Of a stretch of DNA of 64,000 bases, positions 1 to 8,194 are shown piece after piece (the stretch's first letter is position 1; every line of letters starts with the position of its first letter). The stretch comes from Coriobacteriaceae bacterium AM100-PB1-1D-6A (GTDB taxonomy: Bacteria > Actinomycetota > Coriobacteriia > Coriobacteriales > Coriobacteriaceae), in assembly GCA_027660625.1 (NCBI GenBank), contig JAQDNC010000005.1:1-64000 (forward strand), written 5' to 3'. Below the pieces are notes generated by a model that was not told the origin of the DNA, made no database searches, and saw nothing but the letters and a program-made list of their open reading frames with translations. The position numbers and the translations under genes are program-made.

Positions 1-36
1 ATGCTCAAGCTGCTCAATTTCCGATGCTCTTTTTGC

Positions 37-342
37 TCAAATCCTCTTGACGAAACACACGGTGTCCCTATTTTCATGAAAGGCCCAGCAGTAGGACGCA
101 AGCAAAGTGGGCTTTTTAGTTTTAGTGATCGTGCCAGAGGAGTTGATTTCAGCCAGCTTGGCCTGCATTGCAGCCTTAGCTTCTGTTTTAGTCTTGCAAC
201 GAACCGTATAAGTTGGGGATCGTTTGTAACGCCCTGTCTTAGGGTCCTTGACCCCAAGGGAAAAATAATAGCGATAGGTGTTAGGTGATCTCTTGTCTTT
301 CCAACACGTGCCTCTTCCGCTAATGAGTGGCTGTTCTGGCAT
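37..342 (-). pseudogene. Truncated tyrosine-type phage integrase (N-terminal arm-binding domain only)
   Basis: The 101-residue product begins like the arm-type DNA-binding domain of phage and ICE tyrosine recombinases: a basic region around residues 10-40 (WKDKRSPNTYRYYFSLG, then KDPKTGRYKR) followed by an alpha-helical stretch (TKTEAKAAMQAKLAEI). The reading frame then stops, so the core-binding and catalytic domains (R-H-R-Y residues) are absent and an intact integrase would be 350-400 residues. The window edge lies 36 bases beyond the stop, so a frameshifted remainder could exist outside. The gene points away from the tRNA-Arg fragments at 535-579, the usual arrangement for an integrase next to its attachment site. 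Family assignment rests on pattern only. Confidence 0.55.
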
Positions 343-534
343 CTTTGCACTCCGTTTCTTTGAATAGTTTTCAACAATTCAATGAGTGCAGTTTAGCTAA
401 AGCTGTTAGTAATATGTTTGTAAAAGCGTAGGCGCAGCTACCGGAGGCAAAAGACACAAACTGCTATGTTTATCTGCGGTTATATGATGTTCAATGATGC
501 TTGATGAATGGTAAGGGGTACCATTAAATCATAT
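343..534. other. AT-rich integrase leader and attachment-arm region
   Basis: No gene is visible. The stretch is clearly more AT-rich than the chromosome to its right, consistent with foreign DNA. It contains a short inverted repeat, AATGGTA at 507-513 and TACCATT at 519-525, just left of the tRNA fragment. That could be an integrase or excisionase arm site. This is inference. Confidence 0.35.
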
Positions 535-579
535 CTCCTAAAGCGGGTGTCGACGGTTCGAATCCGCCCGGGGGCACCA
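535..579 (+). other. tRNA-Arg(CCU) 3' half, probable attR site
   Basis: The sequence matches a tRNA from the anticodon loop (CTCCTAA, 535-541, anticodon CCT) through the T-arm (stem GACGG, loop TTCGAAT at 557-563, stem CCGCC), acceptor strand CGGGGGC (569-575), discriminator A and CCA (577-579). The 5' half is missing: the bases before 535 cannot form the anticodon stem or D-arm. This is the scar left when an integrase uses a tRNA 3' end as attachment site. The intact tRNA and the body of the element should lie to the left of the window. Confidence 0.6.
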
Positions 580-588
580 GAGAATATG

Positions 589-616
589 ACGGCGTCGCGA
601 TAGCGGCGCCGTTTCT
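589..616 (+). terminator. Intrinsic terminator after the tRNA-Arg remnant
   Basis: Arms ACGGCGTCGC (589-598) and GCGGCGCCGT (603-612) pair with one G-U, loop GATA, followed by TTCT. Probably the original terminator of the tRNA-Arg gene. Confidence 0.5.
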
Positions 617-633
617 GGTTTGTGGGGACCGCC

Positions 634-659
634 GGCGGATTCGGACCGTCGACACCCGC
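634..659 (-). repeat. Inverted copy of the tRNA-Arg 3' fragment
   Basis: This 26-base stretch is the reverse complement of 543-568 with one mismatch (25/26). It copies the tRNA variable loop and T-arm on the opposite strand. Confidence 0.7.
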
Positions 660-686
660 GTCGCCAATTTCCCCGCGGGGGGAGTT

Positions 687-712
687 TTCGAATCCGCCCG
701 GGGGCACCAGAG
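687..712 (+). repeat. Third copy of the tRNA-Arg 3' end
   Basis: A 26-base direct repeat of 557-582, from the T-loop TTCGAATC through GGGGGCACCA and the following GAG. The sequence before it (T-stem GAGTT) no longer pairs, so this is not a working tRNA. It looks like a second attachment-site scar. Confidence 0.65.
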
Positions 713-719
713 GAATATC

Positions 720-752
720 GAGCCCGGTACCACCACGGTGCCGGGCTCTTTT
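720..752 (+). terminator. Intrinsic terminator
   Basis: Arms GAGCCCGGTACC (720-731) and GGTGCCGGGCTC (737-748) form a 12-bp stem with one G-U, followed by TTTT. It closes the third tRNA-like copy. Confidence 0.7.
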
Positions 753-799
753 GGTGTTAGAGCTGCGCCTTTCCATGCTAGCGGGTCGCATCAAAAGCA

Positions 800-834
800 A
801 AGCGCCCGCTTGCCGGGGGAGCAAGCGGGCGCTT
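800..834 (-). terminator. Terminator of the pknB operon
   Basis: A perfect 14-bp stem (AAGCGCCCGCTTGC at 800-813, complement at 821-834) with a 7-base loop lies just past the pknB stop. On the minus strand it is followed by a T-rich run (TTTGCTTTT). Confidence 0.75.
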
Positions 835-883
835 CTGAGCGAATATGTTTGCGGCGTTCGCTGCGCAGATAATAAGCAGCCGA

Positions 884-2833
884 CTAGTTGCTTGTACCGG
901 CGTCGTCGCCTGAATCAGTACCAGAGCTAGAAACCGAAACCGTCAGCGTGATCGTGCTGTCGGTGGACTGCTTGCCAGTGGGGGAGACGCCCGTCACGGT
1001 GGCGTTTTCGTTGCCACTCACGGGATTGCCGTTCTGATCGCAGAATGCGATGTTGTAGAACCCGGCGTTGTTGAGCGCGGTGACGGCGGCGGAGATGCTC
1101 TTGCCGTACAGGTTGCCCGGAACGCTGGCCTTGCCAGACTTCTTGGCGATGACGACGGTGATCGTGGCGCCGGGCTTCTGCTTGCCGCTGGGGTTCCAGC
1201 TAATGACGGTGCCCTCGGTGACGGAATCGTTCTCCTGGTAGCTCACGTTGACGCCAAAACCGGCCATGTCGAGAGCGTTGCGTGCCTGGGCCTCGGTCAT
1301 GTCGGTCAGATCGGGGACGGAGGTGGTGTCAGGACCGCTGGAGACCTTATACGAGATGGTCGTGCCCTTCTCGACTTCCTTGCCGGCATCAGTGCCCTGC
1401 TCAAAGACCTGGCCTTCGTCGGCCTCGTTGGCCTCCTCGGTTGCGTTGCCCTTCAGGCCCACGCTTGCCAGCGCGGCCTCGGCCTGGTCCTTGGTTAGGC
1501 CGACGAGCTGCGGAACCTCAACTTTCTCGGAGGGCTTGGGGCCCTTGGAGATCACCAGGTTAACCTTGGAGCCCTTGGGCTTCTTAGTGTTGCCGTTGGG
1601 GGTCTGCTCGGCAACCTTGCCCTCGTCGACATCGTCGTTATAGCTCTGGTCGACAGTTCCGACCTCAAGGCCGGCCTCCTTGATCAGCTCGATAGCGGTC
1701 TGCTGGTCCTTGTTAAGCACATCGGGCACCGTAACCTGCTCGCCCCCAAAGAGCCCGGTGGCGAAGGCCACCACAACGCCAACCACGGCGATTGCGGCGA
1801 CTACGGCGGCGATAATCTTGTTCTTGTTGGACTTGGGCTGATCGACCTCGTAGGAACCGGTGGAACCCGAGACGGCGCTGCGGGGGTTGGTCTGTCCGCT
1901 TACGCCCGATACGGGGCGAACCATAGCGCGCGTGGAGTCAGACAGCTCACGGGTCTTGGTGGCGCCCAGGTCGCCCGCGGCACCGATGATGCGCGTGGGC
2001 TCGGAGACGTTGACGGCGCGGCCGGACAGGTAGTTGTTGAGCACCTGGCGCAGCTCGTCTGCCGTCTGGAAGCGGTTCGACGGGTCCTTTTCCATGCACT
2101 TGAGGATGATGCGCTCCAGATCGGCGTCGACGCCGGAGTTGATCTGGCTCGGCGGAACCGGCAGTTCGTTTACCTGCTTGAGCGCAACCGAGATGGCGTC
2201 GTCACCGTCAAAGGGGACGCGACCGGTGGCGCACTCGTACATCACGACGCCCAGGGAGTAGATATCCGAAGTGGGACCGAGGTCCTGGCCGCGCGTTTGC
2301 TCGGGGCTTACGTAGTGGGCGGTGCCCAGTACATTGTTGTCCTGCGTGAGGTGGCTGTTCTTTGCGCGCGCGATGCCAAAGTCCATGACCTTGATGTTGC
2401 CGTCGGGCAGCACCATGATGTTTTGCGGCTTAATGTCGCGGTGGATGATCTCGTGCTTGTGGGCGACCGAAAGCGCGGAGCTGATCTGCGAGCCGATCTG
2501 CGCGACCTTCTTTGGATCGAGGGCGCCGTGGCTCTTGATGCCGCTCTTAAGGTCGGTACCGCGCAGGTACTCCATGACGATGTAGTAGGTATCGCCATCC
2601 TTGCCCCAATCGTAGACGCCCACGATATAGGGGGAGGAGAGACCTGCTGCTGCCTGGGCCTCCTGCTTAAAGCGGGCGGCGAAGGTGGCGTCGCCGGCAT
2701 ACTGCGGCAGCATGATCTTGACGGCAACCGTGCGGTCGAGGACCTGATCTTGCGCACGGAAGACGGTCGCCATGCCGCCCGTTCCCACCTTATCCTTGAG
2801 GAGGTATCTTCCCCCGAGGACCCTCTGTTCCAT
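884..2833 (-). CDS. pknB: PASTA-domain Ser/Thr protein kinase PknB
   Basis: A 649-residue membrane kinase. The N-terminal kinase domain (about residues 8-270) shows the glycine loop GTGGMATVF, catalytic lysine in VAVKIM, HRDIKPQN and DFG. A single membrane segment (about 340-365) is followed by four extracellular PASTA repeats with VPDV/VPQL/VPDL/VPGN starts, which in this family bind muropeptides or lipid II. It is the last gene of the minus-strand cell-wall operon, after ftsW-pbp; in actinobacteria this kinase phosphorylates division and peptidoglycan enzymes. The ATG at 2833 has AGGAG a few bases upstream. A strong hairpin at 800-834 ends the operon. Family and orientation are clear; the substrates are inferred. 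Confidence 0.95.
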   Translation of the reverse strand: MEQRVLGGRYLLKDKVGTGGMATVFRAQDQVLDRTVAVKIMLPQYAGDATFAARFKQEAQAAAGLSSPYIVGVYDWGKDGDTYYIVMEYLRGTDLKSGIKSHGALDPKKVAQIGSQISSALSVAHKHEIIHRDIKPQNIMVLPDGNIKVMDFGIARAKNSHLTQDNNVLGTAHYVSPEQTRGQDLGPTSDIYSLGVVMYECATGRVPFDGDDAISVALKQVNELPVPPSQINSGVDADLERIILKCMEKDPSNRFQTADELRQVLNNYLSGRAVNVSEPTRIIGAAGDLGATKTRELSDSTRAMVRPVSGVSGQTNPRSAVSGSTGSYEVDQPKSNKNKIIAAVVAAIAVVGVVVAFATGLFGGEQVTVPDVLNKDQQTAIELIKEAGLEVGTVDQSYNDDVDEGKVAEQTPNGNTKKPKGSKVNLVISKGPKPSEKVEVPQLVGLTKDQAEAALASVGLKGNATEEANEADEGQVFEQGTDAGKEVEKGTTISYKVSSGPDTTSVPDLTDMTEAQARNALDMAGFGVNVSYQENDSVTEGTVISWNPSGKQKPGATITVVIAKKSGKASVPGNLYGKSISAAVTALNNAGFYNIAFCDQNGNPVSGNENATVTGVSPTGKQSTDSTITLTVSVSSSGTDSGDDAGTSN

Positions 2834-2965
2834 TCCTGCTCCTAACTAACTTATTCGCTCAACGATGTGTGTAGTACCAAATCTATGGTCGCTGGGACCG
2901 CGTGGCGCCTTGCCGCTAGCTCATCGGCCGTGGCGCGCCCCAAGTATCCGCTTCGATCACAGGCA

Positions 2966-5836
2966 TCACGCTCCTTGGGCGGCAAGTGCCGCGGTCAGGA
3001 CGATGCCGGCAATCTTGGCCGCCTTGACGTCGTGTTTGTCGTAATCCTCCAAGGCCACCGAGATGGCGACCGTGGGTGAATCGTAAGGTGCAAAGCCAAC
3101 GAACGTCGAGTTGACGTTGGTGCCGCCGGTCTCGGGCGAGCCGGTCTTGCCGGCGACCTTGACGCCGGGGACCTGGGCATCGGTGCCGGTACCGGACTGG
3201 ACGACGGCGAGCATGGCCTGCTTGACCTGGTCGGCCGTGGCGGAGCTGACGGCCTGACCCAGCGAGCGGGACTGCGTGGTCTTGACCACAGTTCCGTCCG
3301 GGGCGAGTACCTGGGCTACAAAGTACGGGTCCATGACCACGCCACTGTTAGCGATGGCGGCGGCAATCACGGCGCTTTGCATGACGGTGGTCTGCGGGCC
3401 GGGCGTGTGGTCCATGCCGACAGGCTGGCCGGCGCCGGCCCAAGCGGTCTCCCACTCGGTCATGAGCGACGGGTCTGCCATGATGGAGGCCGCGGAGGTC
3501 AGGTCCTGGCCGAGCTTTTGGCCGTAGCCAAAGGCGTTGGCAAACTGCACGAGCGTGTTTGCGCCAACTTCGTTTGCCACCTGGCCAAAGACGACGTTGG
3601 AGGACACGGCAAAGGCCTGCTGCAGGCTGATGGTGCCGTAGCTCTCGTTGGCATAGTTGGTGACCGGTGCGTTGCCGATGTCCATGGAGCCGGGCGCCTG
3701 GTAGGTGCTGGTAAGGCTGGCGGTGCCGGTCTCGAGTGCCGCGGAAAGCGTAACGACCTTAAACGTGGAGCCCGGCGTGTACAGCGCGTCCATGGCGCGA
3801 TTGTACATAGAGCCGTCCTCGCCGCCGCCAGCCTGCAGTAGGGCGTCGATGTTGGTGTTGTCGTAGGTGGGCGAGCTGGCACATGCGAGCACCGCGCCGG
3901 TACGCGGGTCGATGACCACTACAGCGCCCTTAAAGCCCTTGAGTGCCTGCTCGGCCGCCGTCTGGATGCGCGAGTCGATGGTGAGCTTGGCGGTGTTGCC
4001 CGGCTGGGTCTGGCCCGCGAGCGACGCGATGGCGTTGTTCCAGCTGGAGTAGTCCTTAGAACCGGTGAGCGTGTCGTTCATGACGCTCTCGATGGCGGTG
4101 GTGCCATACTGCTGGCTCACGTAGCCAACCACGTGCGCTGCCAGGTTACCGTTGGGGTAGGAGCGTACGTAGGTGCCGTCCTCCTGCTGCAGCGACTCGG
4201 CCAGCGTCACGCCGTCGGACGTGATGATGGAACCGCGCTGGATGTACTTGGAGCGGGCGATGGTGTGGTTGTTGGTCGGCATGTCCTGATAGTCCTTGGC
4301 CTTGATGACCTGGACATAGGTGAGGTTGCCGATAAGGATGGCGAATAGCGCCGTAAAGGCGAGCACCGCACGGGTTAGACGGTTGGCGAGCGCAACGCGG
4401 CCGAGCACACCGGATTCAGGCGTGTCGAGCAGGCGACGGCGCATGCGCGAGCCGACGGAATGGCTGCCGCTGCCGTAGGAAGACGAGGTGGCAAAGCGCG
4501 TGCCCGTCGGGGCGGCGGCAGATGCGACCTGATCATCGGTGATGGCGGCCATAGTGCCGGTGCCGGTAAGCTCGGCCTCGCGTCCGGTCGCTTCGTCACC
4601 GGCGCGCAGCAGGAGCGCGACGATGATAAAGCTCGCCAGCAGCGAGGAGCCGCCCTGGCTCATAAAGGGCAGGGTGACGCCGGTCAGCGGGATCAGGCGG
4701 GTTACGCCGCCAACGATCAAGAAGGCCTGGAAGCTGATGGCGGCCGTAAGGCCCGTGGCACTAAAGGCTGCGAGGTCGGATTTAGCGCGGGCGGCCGTGG
4801 TGAGGCCACGCACGGCAAAGAGCATAAACAGGATGAGCACGGCGCCGCCGCCCAAAAGGCCCATCTCCTCGCCGATAGCCGAGAAGATAAAGTCGGACTC
4901 GACGACAGGGATGTTGTTGGCCATGCCGTTGCCGATGCCAACACCGACCAGGCCGCCGTCGGCCAGCGAGAAGAGGGACTGGACAATCTGGTAGCCCTGG
5001 CCCTGTGCATCCTTAAAGGGATCGGCCCAGATCTGGAAACGAACCTGGACGTGCGACAGGAACTTGTAAGCGCCCACGGCCCCCACGGCCAAGAGCACAA
5101 GGCCGATGATGACATACGAGAAGCGACCCGTGGCAACGTAGAGCATCAGCAAGAAGATGGTGTAGAACAGCAAGGCCGAGCCCAGGTCACGTTCGAAGAC
5201 AACGACGAGCAGGCATACGCCCCAGACTGCGAACAGCGGCAGCAGCAGGCGCAGACGCGGAATCTTAAGACCCAAGATCTTGCGGTTGGAGATAGAGAGC
5301 AGTTCGCGGTTCTCGGCCAGGTAACCGGCTAGGAACAGCACGATAAAGACCTTGGCGAACTCGCCGGGCTGAATGGTAAAGCCGGCGATGCGAATCCACA
5401 GTTTAGAGCCCGAGATTGTGGTGCCGATAAAGATGGGCAGCATCAGCAAGATGATGCCGATGATGCCAAAGGTGTACTTGTAGCGCATGACCACGTCGAG
5501 GTTTTTGACCAGCGCAAGCGTACCTACCATCAACGCCACCGAGATAAACAGGATGACGAGCTGCGAGATGGCGAGCGTGGGCGCCAAGCGCGTCACAAAC
5601 GTGATGCCAATGCCCGAAAGAACAAAGACGATGGGCAGGATGGCCGGGTCGGCGCCGGGTGCCAGAATGCGCACGGCGATATGCGCCGCGGCGAAGGCGG
5701 CAAAGAGACCGATCGGAACGGCAAGTGTCTCAAACGAGATGGCGGCGCCTGCGGTGAGCACGTACATCGCATACAGCAGGATGACGGGGAACGCCGAGGC
5801 GATGAGTAAGAGCAGTTCGGTATTACGGCGACTCAT
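2966..5836 (-). CDS. Fused FtsW/RodA/SpoVE glycosyltransferase and penicillin-binding transpeptidase
   Basis: A 956-residue fusion of two proteins that are normally separate. Residues 1 to about 420 are a polytopic SEDS protein (SEDS proteins polymerise lipid II) with typical motifs such as KLWIRIAG, QPGEFAK and GLVGVGIGNG. After a linker the chain continues as a PBP2-like transpeptidase with an anchor segment (about 465-490), active-site STFK (about residue 690), SSN and KTGS (about 898). In most actinobacteria these are adjacent rodA and pbpA genes. I chose ATG 5836 over the in-frame GTG at 5845 because AAAGGGAG overlaps the GTG and is well spaced for the ATG. Lies between the PP2C and pknB genes. 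Probably cell-wall elongation or division. Confidence 0.93.
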   Translation of the reverse strand: MSRRNTELLLLIASAFPVILLYAMYVLTAGAAISFETLAVPIGLFAAFAAAHIAVRILAPGADPAILPIVFVLSGIGITFVTRLAPTLAISQLVILFISVALMVGTLALVKNLDVVMRYKYTFGIIGIILLMLPIFIGTTISGSKLWIRIAGFTIQPGEFAKVFIVLFLAGYLAENRELLSISNRKILGLKIPRLRLLLPLFAVWGVCLLVVVFERDLGSALLFYTIFLLMLYVATGRFSYVIIGLVLLAVGAVGAYKFLSHVQVRFQIWADPFKDAQGQGYQIVQSLFSLADGGLVGVGIGNGMANNIPVVESDFIFSAIGEEMGLLGGGAVLILFMLFAVRGLTTAARAKSDLAAFSATGLTAAISFQAFLIVGGVTRLIPLTGVTLPFMSQGGSSLLASFIIVALLLRAGDEATGREAELTGTGTMAAITDDQVASAAAPTGTRFATSSSYGSGSHSVGSRMRRRLLDTPESGVLGRVALANRLTRAVLAFTALFAILIGNLTYVQVIKAKDYQDMPTNNHTIARSKYIQRGSIITSDGVTLAESLQQEDGTYVRSYPNGNLAAHVVGYVSQQYGTTAIESVMNDTLTGSKDYSSWNNAIASLAGQTQPGNTAKLTIDSRIQTAAEQALKGFKGAVVVIDPRTGAVLACASSPTYDNTNIDALLQAGGGEDGSMYNRAMDALYTPGSTFKVVTLSAALETGTASLTSTYQAPGSMDIGNAPVTNYANESYGTISLQQAFAVSSNVVFGQVANEVGANTLVQFANAFGYGQKLGQDLTSAASIMADPSLMTEWETAWAGAGQPVGMDHTPGPQTTVMQSAVIAAAIANSGVVMDPYFVAQVLAPDGTVVKTTQSRSLGQAVSSATADQVKQAMLAVVQSGTGTDAQVPGVKVAGKTGSPETGGTNVNSTFVGFAPYDSPTVAISVALEDYDKHDVKAAKIAGIVLTAALAAQGA

Positions 5837-5852
5837 AAGCGGCACTCCCTTT

Positions 5853-7775
5853 CTAATTCTTATCGGAGGCTTCGGCCTCGGCGGACTGTTCGGCGGTATT
5901 CTCGGAATCCGATTCGGAGGTCGAACCCTGGTCGGTGTTATTGCGGATCGTTTGCGCGTCGATCACCTGACGGGTCTGCTCCTCGTCGATCTGATGGCGG
6001 TACTTGGAGATGGTGTCCTGTGCGTCGTCGATGCTCGTCTGCTGAATACCTGCCTTAAGGCGATTTTGTGTGTCTTCGGGCAGGTCGGACAGTTTGATGG
6101 TGGTCGTGCTGTCGAGCCAGTGCAGCTTAAGGCCGAGCGGCTTGCCGGGAATGCCCCGGTAGACCGCGACGGTGTCCTTGTAGGTGCCCAGGTAGTACGA
6201 GCCGGTGATGCCTGCGTAGGCCCAGATGGCTGCCGCCAGCACAAAAGCGATGCCCAGTACGGTGGCAATGGTGATGTTGCGGCGGCGGACGCGCTTTGCC
6301 TCGCGCATGACGCCATCGTCGACCAGGTCAACGACAAGCACGGTGACGTTGTCGTGCCCGCCGGCGACCAGTGCCGCGTCAACAAGGTTGTCGACGCAAA
6401 TCTGCGCGGTCGAGGACTGCGTGGCGATGTTTTCGATATCGCTATCGGGAATCATGCTCGAAAGACCGTCCGAGCACAGGATCAGGCGGTCGCCTTCCTC
6501 GATATGCAGGGTAAAGTGGTCGGCATACATTGCGGGATCCGAGCCCAGCGCGCGGGTGATGACCGAGCGGTTGGGGTGGACGCGAGCCTCGTCTGCCGTA
6601 ATCTCGCCGGCGTCCACGAGCTCCTCCACATAGGAGTGGTCGCGGGTCACGCGGATGAGCGTGCCCTCGTGGAGCAGATAGGCGCGCGAGTCGCCCACGT
6701 GGGCGATAGCGAGCATGTCGTTTTCGATATAGGCGCAGGTTGCCGTGCAGCCCATGCCAGGCTTGCCAAGCCCGTTGAGCGCAGCCTCGATGACCGCGGC
6801 GTTTGCAGCTTCGACGGCGGCCGCCAGTCGTGCGGCGTCGGCTGCCTGCGGCGCTGTCTTGGCAATGGTCTCGACGGCGATGGAGGAGGCTACCTCACCG
6901 GCGGCGTGGCCGCCCATGCCGTCGCATACGCAAAAGAGCGGCGATTGCACCAGATAGGAGTCTTCGTTATGCGGGCGCACACAGCCAACATCGGAGCGGG
7001 CGCCCCACATGAGCTGCGTGGTCGTGCCGGCGTCGTAGGTCGAGTCAGTCTCGACGCGCTCGTCGGTCAGCGGCTCAAAACTCATGGTCGAGCCGGGGTC
7101 CTTAAGCTTGGCCTCCACGGCGGCAACGTCAATCTCGGCCGTATCGCCGGGCGAGACGGTGTCGGCATCGTTGCTCGGGTCGTTGACGTTGGGCGTGGCG
7201 GGCTCTTCGGTTGTACGGTCGACAGGCTCGTCGTCTTGCGGGGCGACGGCTGCAGACTCGGGCGTCGCGAAGTGCGCGGGCGCGGGCGTGCCGTGGGATT
7301 GGGAGACATCCTCCGTCGTTGCTGCGGGTACGTCTTCGGTTACAGACTGCATGGCTTCGGGCGCCGCCGCGGGTTCCGGTGCAGATGCGGACTCGGGTGC
7401 TGCGGCGGGTGCCGGCGCTACGGGAAACACCGGTGCCGCGGGCTCGGGAGCCGCAAATACCGCGGAGCTCTCGGTAATCGCCGTGGCGACGGGTTCGGCA
7501 AAGTGAGCCGGCGCGGGCATGTCTTGCGGGACCGCGGGCTGCTCGGTAGCGGCGTGCACGCCGATGGGGGTGTTACCGCCGTCAGCGTTGTCCTCGGTAT
7601 CCTCGTCGTCGGTCAGCGTCGGATATTCTTGCGTTACATGCGAAAGAGGCAGGGAGAACACAGTGTCCTCGGGCTCCACGGGCGCATGGCCCGCCGGGGC
7701 GGCATGAACCGGCGCGGTCGCGGGGGCGGCCGACGTCTCTGGCATGGTTGCGGACTTGTTCTCCTCGTCGATCAT
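5853..7775 (-). CDS. pstP: PP2C-family Ser/Thr protein phosphatase with long Ala/Pro-rich N-terminus and membrane anchor
   Basis: A 640-residue protein that reverses phosphorylation by the clustered kinases. The PP2C domain occupies about residues 262-500 and shows metal-binding motifs RPHNEDSY, VCDGMGGHAAGE, GDSRAYL, CSDGL and GHDNVTV. One membrane helix follows (about 522-545), then about 90 extracytoplasmic residues. The first 250 residues are low-complexity, rich in Ala, Pro and Glu; most PstP/PrpC enzymes lack this extension, so their PP2C domain starts near residue 1. The start overlaps the FHA gene's stop (ATGA at 7772-7775), indicating translational coupling. An in-frame ATG at residue 11 is an alternative start. 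Confidence 0.92.
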   Translation of the reverse strand: MIDEENKSATMPETSAAPATAPVHAAPAGHAPVEPEDTVFSLPLSHVTQEYPTLTDDEDTEDNADGGNTPIGVHAATEQPAVPQDMPAPAHFAEPVATAITESSAVFAAPEPAAPVFPVAPAPAAAPESASAPEPAAAPEAMQSVTEDVPAATTEDVSQSHGTPAPAHFATPESAAVAPQDDEPVDRTTEEPATPNVNDPSNDADTVSPGDTAEIDVAAVEAKLKDPGSTMSFEPLTDERVETDSTYDAGTTTQLMWGARSDVGCVRPHNEDSYLVQSPLFCVCDGMGGHAAGEVASSIAVETIAKTAPQAADAARLAAAVEAANAAVIEAALNGLGKPGMGCTATCAYIENDMLAIAHVGDSRAYLLHEGTLIRVTRDHSYVEELVDAGEITADEARVHPNRSVITRALGSDPAMYADHFTLHIEEGDRLILCSDGLSSMIPDSDIENIATQSSTAQICVDNLVDAALVAGGHDNVTVLVVDLVDDGVMREAKRVRRRNITIATVLGIAFVLAAAIWAYAGITGSYYLGTYKDTVAVYRGIPGKPLGLKLHWLDSTTTIKLSDLPEDTQNRLKAGIQQTSIDDAQDTISKYRHQIDEEQTRQVIDAQTIRNNTDQGSTSESDSENTAEQSAEAEASDKN

Positions 7776-8188
7776 CGACGGTTCACCTTCATGACCACGT
7801 CGCCAATCTGGACTTCGTCGCCCTCGCGCAGCGTTGCGGGTTCCACCAGCTGGCGGCCGTTGACGAGCGTGCCGTTAAGCGAGTTGAGGTCCTCGATAAT
7901 AAGTGCCGGACCCTGCAGCGAAAAACGCGCATGCGAGGCCGAGACAAACGGTTCGTTGATGCAGATGTCCGACGACGGCGAACGGCCGACGATGACGGGG
8001 CCGAGCATATCCACGTGGATGCCGCGGATGCCGCGCGGGCCCTTGTCCACATCGATCGTCCAGATGGCCGAGTCGCGGCGCTGGCCGCGGACGAGCCCCA
8101 CGCCGGTCTTCATGACGGCAAACAGGAAGATATAAAGCAGGACGACCAGGACGATGCGGCCTGCAAACAGGACGATATCGATGTTCAT
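7772..8188 (-). CDS. fhaB: Membrane-anchored FHA-domain protein (FhaB/FipA type)
   Basis: A 138-residue protein with one N-terminal membrane helix (about residues 5-27) and a C-terminal FHA domain (about 65-135). The phosphothreonine-binding core is visible: GRSPSSDI, SASHARF and NSLNGTLVNG. In actinobacteria this protein sits between fhaA and the phosphatase and recruits phosphorylated partners to the division or elongation machinery. Position and architecture match here. It is translationally coupled to the phosphatase gene by a 4-base overlap and follows fhaA by 6 bases. Confidence 0.9.
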   Translation of the reverse strand: MNIDIVLFAGRIVLVVLLYIFLFAVMKTGVGLVRGQRRDSAIWTIDVDKGPRGIRGIHVDMLGPVIVGRSPSSDICINEPFVSASHARFSLQGPALIIEDLNSLNGTLVNGRQLVEPATLREGDEVQIGDVVMKVNRR

Positions 8189-8194
8189 AAGCGA

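Noticed and set aside
480-930. Short frames whose products contain PGGFEPSTPA-like or PGRIRTVDTR-like peptides
   Set aside because: These peptides are conceptual translations of tRNA 3' ends and are common false genes. The DNA is explained by tRNA-Arg fragments.
5487-8135. An 882-codon plus-strand frame across the PP2C and FtsW genes
   Set aside because: Antisense to clear PP2C, FHA and FtsW motifs; the product is Gly/Arg/Val-rich without domains.
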